Position numbers and translations under genes: made by a program
Assembly: GCA_026826555.1 (NCBI GenBank)
Contig: JAKSZT010054399.1
Span: forward strand, 5,185,174 to 5,249,173
Length of the DNA: 64,000 nt
DNA from: Tolypeutes matacus
Taxonomy: Eukaryota; Chordata; Mammalia; Cingulata; Chlamyphoridae
Reading direction: 5' to 3'
The notes under the pieces: generated by a model
Databases searched by the model: none
Seen by the model: the letters and a program-made list of their open reading frames with translations, nothing else
Told to the model about the DNA's origin: nothing
In this document: positions 21,938-32,547 of the stretch, piece by piece
How positions within the stretch are numbered: the stretch's first letter is position 1
Layout of the letters: each line of letters starts with the position of its first letter

Positions 21938-22964
21938 CACACCATTGGTAAAAGTGTATGAAGAACTCTTCAAGTAGGGCTCTGGTCCCACAGAATAACA
22001 GTGTCTGCATATCGTCATAAAGCGAGGAGGACAATCCAAGACCAGCAGGCCCCCGTCTAATAATCTTAGCAGCTATTATGAGGAAAGATGCTGCAGGTGC
22101 TGCTTTTTCATTCCTAATGAAAGTCAGAATCTCTTGTTCATTGCTTGTCACCAGAACTTCTCAAAAGTATCACTGTGCTTTTTCATGCAACCATCCATAC
22201 ATTTATCAAAAATCTTTATATGATTTTTCAAGTTTGAACTTTAGCTTAGGTATCCCTTCCTCAGGACTGTCGCCTACCTGAATATCTCTTTATATTCTTT
22301 GAAGATAAAAAGGTTTTGTTTTAAGAAAAGTGGGGATAATGTTACTCAATCTTTGCTCCAGTTGAGCAATGGTGGGTTAATTAATTAGAAACTTGTAATG
22401 TTACTTGAGATCATTTAAGATAGGAGTTATATAAATAATGCACTTAGAGTTTTGCCAGTTTTGTTTTTCTAATTTCATCCTCTATATCAAATATTTTAGG
22501 AAAAATACATTTATTTATAAAGCTGCTTTTAAGGAATGAATCTATTTTTATTATTAATTGACATCAAAATTACTCATTAAGTGGTAAATATTATAAGGTG
22601 CACATTCAAATTCATTCTATTATTGACTGAAAAAAAATCTATACACAGAGCAAATACTTTCTTCCTATTTGCATCCAAGGATTAAATTTTATTCCTATAG
22701 AATCAAACAGAATTATTTTTCCCTCATTTAGTGTGAAATTAGCTAAGAAACATTCAGTTATCTTAAAGATAGTATGCATTTTACAAAGAATGATATATCA
22801 TTATTTTTATGAAATCCTGTTTTCAAGAAATACAACATAGAAATCTTTTAAAAGCCTATTTATAAATCCAGTATTAAGGATAGTTCTGCTATGATGCATG
22901 CTTTGTGTTCTAGAGTAACCAAAATGTCACCAAACAATCACCTGCGTTATAACAATGTTTTAGA
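21938..22964. other. No feature recognised
   Basis: AT-rich, especially 22380-22860. No repeat family or gene evident. Confidence 0.4.
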
Positions 22965-23190
22965 GATACACTGTCCAATATAGAAGCCACAAAGTCCTGA
23001 GTGACTATTTAAATTTAAATTTTAATTAATTAAAACCAAATAAAATTGAACATTCAGTTTCAATCAGACTAGCCACAGTTCAAATGCTCAGAAGTCACCC
23101 CTGGCTGTCTGCTACCATACTGGAAAGCAAAAATAATATTTTCAGCACTGCAGAAAGTTCTACTGGGCATGACTTTTCTAGAATCTGCTC
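22965..23190. mobile_element. Palindromic hAT-like MITE relic
   Basis: 'actgtccaatatagaagccac', an 'aaatttaaattttaattaatt' centre, 'actagccacagttcaaatgctca' and 'gaaagttctactgggca' follow the layout of a known mammalian MITE in which 'gtccaatatggtagccac' is repeated in reverse. The family name is not certain. A related block may lie at 52376-52690. Confidence 0.5.
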
Positions 23191-23689
23191 TAGTATAGAC
23201 TATCTGTTAAATGAATGCCTCCACAAATAGAGAGCCAAAGTAAGAAACTGAGAATGAGGAGACAGGAAACAAACAGAAGAGGAGAAGCTTTGAAACAAAT
23301 AGGCGCAGTTGTGGTATTAAATGCTAATCACCCAAGGAAAGTAAACCCATAGCAGTACTTCCTCTTTTTATAGTGTTTTAAGACACTTTTTACATTTTTT
23401 TCTGTTTGGTGGGTGGGATGGAGCTAGAAAGTCATGAAACTGTGAGGATTCATCATCTTCTTTGGAAAAACCAAGAAGCTTATATTCCCCAAATTATTGT
23501 CATTAGAAAGTGCCGTTAAACATTGTGCAAGTCACGGTGTTTCCAAAATTAACCACAGATTCATTTGAGAATAGAAAGCAAGAATGGGCCGGACAGTCTT
23601 TCTAAGGAAAGGGGAAAAGCTGAGGTTCCCAGCTCAGATTTTCCACACAGTCGTCTGCTAGTTTAGGACCATCTACCTTTTAGTGCAGT
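23191..23689. other. No feature recognised
   Basis: Unassigned sequence between two ancient repeats. Confidence 0.35.
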
Positions 23690-23800
23690 ACAGTGTTCCA
23701 TTTTACAGATGAGAAAATGGGCCCAGAATCAGAGAAGTGACCTGCCCAAGGACACTCACAGTGTCACTGGAACAAGATTGAGGCAAGGTGTCCCTTCTAA
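23690..23800 (-). mobile_element. MIR fragment
   Basis: 'ccattttacagatgagaaaatggg' and 'gtgacctgcccaaggacact' are well-kept reversed MIR core landmarks. Confidence 0.75.
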
Positions 23801-24289
23801 TATCATTTGACCCACATTACTACTGCCTATTTACCCTATACGCTAACCCAGCAGATGTTTCAACTCATCCTTTGAAGCAGCTTATATATGATAAAATCAT
23901 TGCTTACTTTAAAGAAGAAAACAAAGTATTATGGGTCAGCAAAGCACTATCATTGCACAAGTGAATATTTGCCAAATATAATATCTCTCTAGACTTCGTG
24001 TGTTTGTGTGTATGTGTATGTGGTGAAACAACTTAGGGCCTTATGACTTGTCAGTTACTCTCTGGCCCATCTCAACAGCCAGAATGACTCTCTAACCTCT
24101 GGCCATCTCAGAAGGTAGATGGGCACCAGCAACGTTCCCCACCTCCGAGTGGGATCTTAAAGACTGGATTACTCCCAGTATCCCAAGTCAGTTCTAGTAG
24201 GGATTCTTGCAGCTTCTGGTTTGTTTGGGAGTCCAGAGCCAGAATCCCCCAGGACAGCCTGAAGCAGACCCTGGCCTTAGCTTTGGCGA
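23801..24289. other. No feature recognised, short TG-rich run
   Basis: A TG-rich stretch lies at 23997-24021 (gtgtgtttgtgtgtatgtg). Nothing else is assigned. Confidence 0.4.
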
Positions 24290-24490
24290 TCATGAGAGCA
24301 GTAGTTAAGACCAGAGACTTTATGTCAGAAAAACTTGAATTCCAGCCCAAGCTCAGCCACTTAAGTGTGATGGGATCACAAGGATCTTTGGCCTCAGTTT
24401 CCTAACTTATAAACTTGAAACTGTAAGACCCATCTCCTTGTGATTTTGAAAGGATTAAATGTAGGACTATATGAGAATAGCATAAAATAT
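24290..24490 (+). mobile_element. MIR
   Basis: 'agcagtagttaagaccagagac', 'cttgaattccagcccaagctc', 'cctcagtttcctaacttataaac' and 'ggattaaatgtaggactat' run through most of the MIR consensus in order. Confidence 0.75.
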
Positions 24491-26551
24491 TAGTGTTGGA
24501 AACATGGGACTCACTCAACAGATTAACTGTTCTGCGAACCCAGAGAAGTCGCAGAAACACTTCCATGGGGGTTCTTGCTTTCAGTCAATCACCTTGCAAC
24601 CTATTTTCAGATTCTGACTTCTCTACCACCAGCTGAGGGAGCATTTCCAGTTTCTGCTCTCAAATTCTGTCACTTTAATAAATGCATCAGACCACAAGGT
24701 GGTGCTTTATTCTAAAGTTTGATATTAGGAGGCTTTCCCAACCCCAGCAAGTGAATAGCAAAGTGCATTCAACATCATTATCAAGCGCCAGCTTCCTAAC
24801 CCTAATACAAGCCACAGACAGAGCACAGGTTCCACCTTGTTCTGTACTCAGCCTGGGAGCGGGTGGGGGAGAGAGAGCCCCAGCCATGCTGAAGCCTTTT
24901 TTTGGGTTTCTTTTACTGTAGCATTATGTGAACTCCTGTCAAACCTACACTGGCACTTGTGGTTTCCCCTGATTTCTGTGTTCCACAGTATCCTAATGAG
25001 AAGGGGTCACAGAGTGCGGTGATAAGGAACAGTTGTCCTTGTGATGTCTGCCTTGAGGGTGGGGTAAAGTCTACCCCGCCCCCCATAGTCAGTAACTGAT
25101 GCCTCCAGTGATGAGTCCAGATCATGGGGCTCTATGTGGAAAGTAGATGCCCATCCCCCTTAGTTGTCCGTAAGCCCACATGCATACCCCCAGGCTTACG
25201 GAGCTAGCCTCACACCAGCAACAGGAGTCTCGTCCATTGGGTTAGCTCTGGATAATAACACCACCACAACCTTAGATTAGTAGGGCAGCTTGGACTTCCG
25301 AAAGGAATTGTGCAACTAATTTATAGCTATTTGTGAGAGGCAGGATAGATTTAGAAGTCTTAGACCTGGCTTGGTCAGTGCCTGGCAGAACTTTATTCAG
25401 CTATAAAATGATGGGGAAAGAAGACAGGTAGACCAGATGATTTTTAAGATTCTTTTTCATACCAGTATTCTGTAAGTCAGTCTCATTTTTCCCTCAGACA
25501 AGTTCTTCATCAGCTAAAGTTTGGGTTCTTCTGAAGGTTAGGAGAGAAATCCCAAATAAAAACCAAGCAAAGATCATGGAAGTTAAGGAAGGGCAGAATG
25601 GGAACCAGGCTAGGAAGAGCGAGGCTTGGGGATAGAGAGGGTACTGAGAAAAGGAGAGGGAGTTGAAAAGAGAAGTAACTTTGGATGAAACATGAAAGCA
25701 AAGTAAGAGGCTTTGGTGGGAAATAGCCCCTAAAAGGGATATACTTCCCCAAATCTGTCTGTTTTCCTTCTAATCCTACCAAAGGATTAGCTGTAAGGTT
25801 GTTTTCTAGCTGACCTTCTGATAACAGCTTTCGAAAACCTCATGTAGACTTCCCCTCACCAAGTTCTTTGACCTTTTAATCCTTCTGAAAATGACCTGTC
25901 CTCTCCTTCTACTAATGAGAAGAGAGAAAAAGAAAAGAAAGTTTGCAAAGCCGCCTTTCCAAGAACATTCGGTTGATTTTTTCATTGCTCTTAAGGCTGC
26001 ACCAACAACCTTTCATTATTAAATAACTAAAAGGCCTCCACACAAATCACAACAGCTACAGTCCATAAACTACACAGCTAATTCATATCTTACAGCATTT
26101 GCCTTTACTCTCTTAGTATTTGGAATAGAAGAGAATCAATTAGGATCAACTTTATTTTAATAGACTCCATTACTTTTTACTTAAGACATTCATATTTTTT
26201 TTCCTTCTCCTAATGAAAGCACTAAAGCTTTAAGAAAGGCAAAGGGGATGAAAGATGAGCTTGATCGCACCAGGCTGCTTGGCTCAGAGAAAATACTAGA
26301 CAAGATTGCTACATTCCATGAGTTCCTAAATTTGGAGGAGTGCTGAATTTCTTTTTAAATGATCTGACTCAACTTCTTTAAATTTTATGAGAGTTTAGGT
26401 CATGTCATCTGGAACTCATATGACCCTTATTTCTTTAATGCCAGATATTTTATTATCTGGTGAATAAAATTGACTACTAAATATATAAACAGACTTCCCA
26501 TCTAACCAGATATATGTATTGGTGAAAACTAAAGGATTATCATGTTACTAT

Positions 26552-26558
<7 letters not shown>
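24491..26558. other. No clear feature; purine-rich patches
   Basis: 25530-25680 and 25915-25945 are purine-rich. A weak MIR-like piece may sit at 25360-25470. Frames up to 90 codons have no domain. Confidence 0.35.

Positions 26559-26612
<54 letters not shown>
26559..26612. repeat. (AT)n microsatellite
   Basis: About 27 perfect AT units, the longest pure dinucleotide run in the window. Such tracts can extrude cruciforms and are often length-polymorphic. Confidence 0.95.
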
Positions 26613-26615
<3 letters not shown>

Positions 26616-28689
26616 TAATATATGCATTATATATTACATTCTAAGAGATTATATCTATGTGTGGAAATGGTGTCCTCAAAAACAATGTCGAGATTTTACC
26701 CCTTCTTTTTACTTAATCCAAATGCTAACGAGTACTTTATGATTTAAGTCTATGGATTTTTTTAAATTCTTGTTTGATTAAGTAATGACCCTGGAATTCT
26801 GACAATAGGGTTTAACTTCTCTTAGAAAATCACTATTTGGTGATTTAATCCAAGATTGTCACTGAACATACCAAATTTATACACTTTACCACAAGGGGAA
26901 GTTACAATTTGTGTTTGTCTTGAATTATCTCTCTGAGTTTAAAAAAAAAAAAAAAAGCAATAAATCAGACAAGAATATTATTCCAAGAAAATAAACTCGG
27001 GGTTACCATGTCTTTAAATTTCACCCATTCCCCTTTTATTTAATAAAATTAATTTATTCTTCTTCTGCTTAATAAAGTTATTTAACCTACAACTCTGTGG
27101 ATAACTGTGTGTTTTCTTTAGCGACAGTTGTCTCATAAGACACTGAAATATTTTCATTTTTCTTCAAAACACTACCCTCAAAGAATCTAGAAGTCAAATT
27201 ATAGTTTCACTCTAGTGCAAGAAAAAAATACTTTCTAAAAGCCAAACCTGAGCAGCAAATATGTATGGAAACCACAATAATTACATGTCTTCAGTGAATT
27301 TCAATATATGACTTTGCTTTTCCAACCATTTTCCAATTTGTTTTATCTTTTAAGTCAATAATTTTGTCTTTTCTTATTGAGTTTGGATTTTACTTTGGAT
27401 TCATTGAATTGGAATTTAGATAGATCGGTGGGCTTTAAAGTTTAAATGCTGAGCAAAGTATTTGGCTCACAATACTTCCACTTTTGCCAGTCAGCCATGT
27501 TCAATCACCGGCCCCAGTGGGAAGTCAGCGCTGCTGTGGGACTGGAGGGCCAGGGTTTGATGGCTGGAAGTTCACAGCAGCTTCTGGGCTGTTTAATCTC
27601 ATGTCTTATTGTCTGGCTGTAAATCAATTTTTATTCAAATATAATTACACTTACATGGTAACCAACCTTGCAAATTATAGCAAGCCATTTTTTCACACTA
27701 GGAGAGCTGCAAACATACTGCTGGAGATGCAAGGAATTTTACTTCTCCACGATAGGCCAGTTAAGCTACTGTTCTGGTTTTTATTTTGGCAGTTCATTTT
27801 CAAAAATCTCCTGGGTCTCCAACAATGCCCCGTGCTCTTCTTTCACCCTTTCTTTCTACCATCTGCAACAAGTCCCCATTCCTTAATAAAGGGGGACAAA
27901 TAATAACTTTTGGTAGTTCTTCAGTTTTTCAAAATGCATATTCCTTTTTTTTTTTTTTTTTAAGAAAATAAATTAGAAAGGAGACAATTCAGAGAAGAGA
28001 AGTGAATATTTTTATAAAGATAGAAAATAAATCCTAGGACAAAGAGTAATAGGAACTGGGGTTTGCTGAGCTTGGAGAAGATACATGTTTAATAGACAAG
28101 TTTAATAGTCTTCCTGATCCCCATTTCCAGAGAGGACCAAACAAAGGGGACACGGTCTTACATTCAAGCAAGTGAGGTTGTGTTCAAACACGGGAGGAAC
28201 ATTTTACTAGTCAGGATGATGAAACTAGGGAGCATGAAGTTTCCACTCCTAGAGGGCTTCAAGAAAAGAAGAGAGAACTCTCTTGCATTAATTTGCACCA
28301 TAGTTGGCTTAAATTTGCGAGTTTCAAAACAGGCGCTCAGAAGAGCTTCTTACAGCTGTGGGATCCCATGGAGGGCGCCCATTTGCAAGAGGCCCTGCTC
28401 GCTTTAGAGTCCAGGTCAGTGCTTATGGAATGTTTTTCTCCAGGATGGAATGAACTAGTCTGAATAGGACCAGAGATTACAGCTAACTCCCTGGCCATTG
28501 GCTGACCAATATTTTCCATACTGCATTTACTGCTTGTGTGAGCATGTGTGAGGAAGTTTGTGTGTGTGTATCCATATGCATGTGGGTGAAATTTGTGAAT
28601 TTTCTTTTTTATGTTCACATTTCAATTTTATGTAAGACTCTATTATTCAGCTTTTTTTTTTCTTTTCTCTGTAGAGCAAGTGTATAGGG
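26613..28689. other. No feature recognised
   Basis: AT-rich. An A-run lies at 26941-26956 and a T-run at 27946-27961. A 139-codon frame at 27484-27903 and its shadows show no domain or motif. Confidence 0.35.
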
Positions 28690-28845
28690 TTTGGATTCAA
28701 ACAGATGTGAATTTGAAGCTGTGAATTTGAAGCTGTGTGATCTTGGATAAGCTGATTAACCTCCCTTAGCATCAGTCTCCTCATCTGTAAAATAGAGATC
28801 ACCACGTCCACCTTTCAGGGTTGCTTGGAAGAATCCAAGAAGAAG
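28690..28845 (+). mobile_element. MIR
   Basis: 'gggtttggattcaaacagatg', 'gtgtgatcttggataagctgat' and 'tctcctcatctgtaaaataga' are sense MIR landmarks. An 18-base unit ('gtgaatttgaagctgtga') is locally duplicated at 28708-28735. Confidence 0.75.
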
Positions 28846-28874
28846 GGTTGGAGCTTTTTCTGGTCCTCCTTCTT

Positions 28875-29005
28875 AATTGTGAAGTCCGTAAGGGCAGGAC
28901 CAAGTCTCTCTTTTGTTAGCCGGGGGTGTCCCCAGGGCCCAGTTTAGCAGGGTGCCTCTCACATAATCAATCAGGAGCTCAAGAAATATCTGTTGAATAA
29001 ACTTC
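28875..29005 (+). mobile_element. L2 3' terminus
   Basis: 'tgaagtccgtaagggcaggacc', 'gtccccagggcccagtttagc' and 'caagaaatatctgttgaataaa' follow the sense L2 end. Confidence 0.7.
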
Positions 29006-29029
29006 TGTTAAAGCATCACTCCCAGGCTA

Positions 29030-29565
29030 AAATTCTTCAAAAAATTCATCATTGCTGCAGAATAAAGTTCAAACTCCTTAGAGTGCCATAACGGCTGTCT
29101 TTGAATCTTCTGCTGACTAATCTAGTTAACCTCTCGTCACTCCCCTTCCCTCCTCCCAGGGCCGCTGGGGACAGCTGTGCAGGTTGAGCCCTGCAGGAGA
29201 GCACCCAGACTAGGGGGCTCAGATAGGAGCTGAGTCCAGCCTCTCTCTGTAAAGCCAACAAAGTCATCCTGGAGGAAAAGTCTCTTTTTTCCTAACTCGT
29301 TGGCCTAGAGGGGGCACCTTTTTGCAATTTATCCACCTTGAGGTGACACTGTTTTCTAATTTGCACAGACACATTTCCAGCCTCCAGCCATGCAGAATTG
29401 GTTGCCACTCCAGTCCCCTTGGGATTCTCCAAGCTCTCTTGCCTCCATGCCTTTTGTTCCTTCCCTGGCTGAATACTGTTTATCCTTTCTGTTTCCCAAA
29501 GCCTCCCTGATACCCAGAACAGAATTAGTATCCAATCTTCTTTTGCCACTCTTACAGCATCCATT
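29030..29565 (+). mobile_element. L2 ORF2-end fragment
   Basis: 'gcagaataaagttcaaactcct' and, further on, 'ccatgccttttgttccttccctggctga' are landmarks from the end of L2 ORF2. This second copy begins just after the terminus of the previous L2. Confidence 0.5.
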
Positions 29566-29700
29566 TATCCACTCACTTACTCCTTTATTTAACTATTATT
29601 TATTAAGTACCTGCCAGGTGTGCAGTCTTGTCTTATGAAGCAAACAATATGTCAGGGGAGGTAGACATTAAACCACTTCACAAAAAATAGTTGATTTTAT
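29566..29700 (-). mobile_element. L2 3'-end fragment
   Basis: 'attatttattaagtacctgcc' with 'aggtgtgcagtcttgtc' is the reversed L2 end. Confidence 0.5.
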
Positions 29701-29976
29701 TTTTGAGCCAACGATAGGATACTGTGAAAGTGCTTAAGAATCAGAGAATCACAACTTTCCAGACCATATCTTAATTGCCTAATTTTTTTGTCTTCCTATT
29801 AGTTGGTAGGTAGGGTACTTGACCTACAGATCTGTTCTTCTCAAAGTTGTAGCCCTAGAGCTACCCACTGTGTACTAATATGCACTCACTAAATTGTAAA
29901 TATGATCAATGTAAATTTAACATCTTGGAAACAGTTTCTATAAAGCTGTGCATTTGCTAACCTGTGACAACCACAG

Positions 29977-30082
29977 GATGTGTGTGCACATATGTGCATG
30001 TATGTGTGTATGTACGTGTTTGTATGTGTGTGCATTTGTGTGTGTACACTTGTGTGTACACGTGTGTGTGTATGTATGTGTT
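29977..30082. repeat. Imperfect (TG)n/(TGTA)n microsatellite
   Basis: About 105 bp of alternating purine-pyrimidine sequence (gtgtgtgcacatatgtgcatg...). Such tracts can adopt Z-DNA. Confidence 0.85.
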
Positions 30083-30536
30083 GGGGAGTCATGTGAAACA
30101 AAACAGGTCGGTGGGAGGACATGAGCAGATCCCGGGAATCCTCATCTCTGGGTCACAAGAAGAGTGAATGGGGGGCAAAGGAATTCCATCCATGGGTGTA
30201 ATTGTGCTACTTGGAGACTTTATTTATAAATGTATCCTTAAGGATATTCACATGCTAATGGAAACCCATTGACATGTGATGTACACTATGCCTGGGCACT
30301 AGGCAAAGACCAGGCAGGGCTAGGCTTACCGCCCCAGTATCTACCTGGAGGCTCACAGACAACTCCCTCAGTCTTCCTGGACTGTGGCTGCATCACTTGC
30401 ACACACCTGTGCATGTCAAATTTCCTTTCCCCTCTCTGTCCGACACGGTGCCAACATGAGAGGCACCTGGAGGATATACTCTTTGCAGTGGGTGTTATTA
30501 AACATGAACTTTCCTCTTTTTCAGACTAGAAATGGC

Positions 30537-32537
30537 TTTTTTTTTTTTTTTTAGTCTCCACCCCTTCGTTTATTTATTTATTTATTTATTTATTTGAATC
30601 AAACAATATATTACACAATATATTTGGTTCATAGTAATGCATTCATACAGTATTTGTCCTTTTGTGTCTGGCTTGCTTCGCTCAACATAATGTCCTCTAG
30701 GTTCATCCATGTTGCCATATGCTTTATGACTTCATTTCTTCTTACAGCTGCATAATATTCCATCGTGTGAATACACCACAGTTTGTTTATCCATTCATCT
30801 GTTGATGGACACCTGGGTTGTTTCCAACTTTTGGCAATGGTGAATAATGTGGCTATGAACATCGGTGTGTAGATGTCTGTTCGTGTCACTGCTCAGTTCT
30901 TCTGGGTATATACCCAGTAGTGGTATTGCAGGGTCATATGGCAAGTCTATATACAACTTCTTTAGGAACTGCCAAACAGTCCTCCACAGTGGTTGTACCA
31001 TCCTGCATTCCCACCAACAGTGAAGAAGTGTTCCTATCTCTCCACATCCTCTCCAACACTTGTAGTTCTCTGTCTTTTTAATAGTGGCCATTCTGATAGG
31101 TGTGAAATGATATCTCATTGTAGTTTTGATTTGCATTTCCCTAATCATGAGTGATGTTGAGCATTTCTTCATGTGTTTTTTTGCCATTTGTATTTCTTCT
31201 TTGGAGAAATGTCTATTCAAGTCTTTGGCCCATTTTTTAATTAGGTCATTTGTCTTTTTATTGTTGAGTTGTAACATCTCTTTATATATCCTGGATATTA
31301 AACCCTTATCAGATATGTGATTTCCAAATATTTTTTCGCATAGAGTTGGCTGCCTTTTCACCCTTCTGACAAAGTCCTGTGAGGTGCAAAAGTGTTTAAT
31401 TTTGAAGAGGTCCCATTTATCTACTTTTTCTTTTGTTGCACGTGCTTTGGGTGTAAGGTCCAAGAAACCACCACCTACTACAAGGTCTTGAAGATGTTTC
31501 CCTACATTTTCTTCTAGTAGTTTTATGGTCCTGGCTTTTATATTTAGATCTCTGATCCATTTTGAGTTGATTCTTATATAGGGGGTGAGATAGGGGTCCT
31601 CTTTCATTCTTTTGGTTATAGATATCCAGTTCACCCAACACCATTTGTTGAAGAGACTGTTTTTTCCCATCAGCGTGGGCTTAGTAGGTTTGTCAAAGAC
31701 CATTTGACTGTATAGGTGAGGGTTTATTTCTGGATTCTCAATTCTATTCCACTGATCGATACGCCAGTACCATGCTGTTTTGACCACTGTAGCTTTGTAA
31801 TATGTTTCAAGGTCAAGCAGTTAAATTCCTCCCACATCGCTCTTCTTTTTTAGAATACTTTTGGCTATTCGGGTGCACTTACCCTTCCAGATGAATTTGG
31901 CAATTGCCTTCTCTAATTCTGTAAAGTAAGCTGTTGGGATTTTGATTGGTATTGCATTGAATCTATAAATCAGTTTGGGCAAGATTGACATCTTCACGAT
32001 ATTTATTCTTCCAATCCATGAACACGGAATGTCTTTCCATTTGTTTAGGTCTTTTTTAATTTCTTTTAGCATTGTTTTGTAGTTTTCTGCATATAGGTCC
32101 TGTACTTCCTTGGTTAAATTAACTCCTAGGAATTTGAGTCTTTTTGTTGCTATTGGAAATGGAATTTTCCTCCTGATTTCCTCCTCAGATTGTTCAGTAC
32201 TAGTGTACAAAAACATTACTGATTTTTGCGTGTTGATCTTATATCCTGCACTTTGCTGAACTCATTTATTAGTTCAAGTAGCTTTGTTGTGGATACTTCA
32301 GGATTTTCTAAATACAGGATCATGTCATCCGCAAACAGTGAGAGTTTTACTTCCTCTTTTCCTATTTGGATGCCTTTAATTTTTTTGTCTTGTCTAATTG
32401 CCCTCGCTAGAACTTCTAGTACAATGTTGAATAATAATGATGACAGTGGGCATCTTTATCTTGTTCCTGAACTTAGGGGGAAAGCTTTCAACCTTTCCCC
32501 ATTGAGTATGATGTTGGCTGTGGGTTTTTCATATATG
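30537..32537 (-). mobile_element. 5'-truncated LINE-1, antisense
   Basis: A T-run at 30537-30552 (the reversed poly(A)) leads into the reversed 3' UTR and about 1.9 kb of ORF2, ending at 32537 within the RT region. The 10-bp duplication tagaaatggc occurs at 30527-30536 and 32538-32547. It is closely similar to the L1 at 9146, so both belong to related xenarthran subfamilies. A (TTTA)n run sits at 30569-30595. Confidence 0.92.
30629..32537 (-). pseudogene. L1 ORF2 3' portion, broken
   Basis: On the minus strand the RT domain enters in the middle (SGTRQ-type motif downstream of a truncated start), then LADD-equivalent sequence, YLGVN-type motif and the C-terminal zinc-knuckle-like CX3CX7HX4C motif, to the stop at 30629. 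Breaks seen: a 1-base loss near 32253, an in-frame taa at 31821-31823 where the other copy codes Ser, and a 1-base loss near 30892. It is far less damaged than the copy at 11235. A 330-codon open stretch (30795-31787) is part of this fragment and not a separate gene. Confidence 0.88.
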
Positions 32538-32547
32538 TAGAAATGGC

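Noticed and set aside
29964..30167. Cys/Val-rich 67-codon frame resembling a small secreted peptide
   Set aside because: Encoded wholly by an imperfect TG microsatellite.
30795..31787. 330-codon frame as a stand-alone gene
   Set aside because: It is the ORF2 part of the truncated antisense L1, bounded by an in-frame stop and a frameshift.
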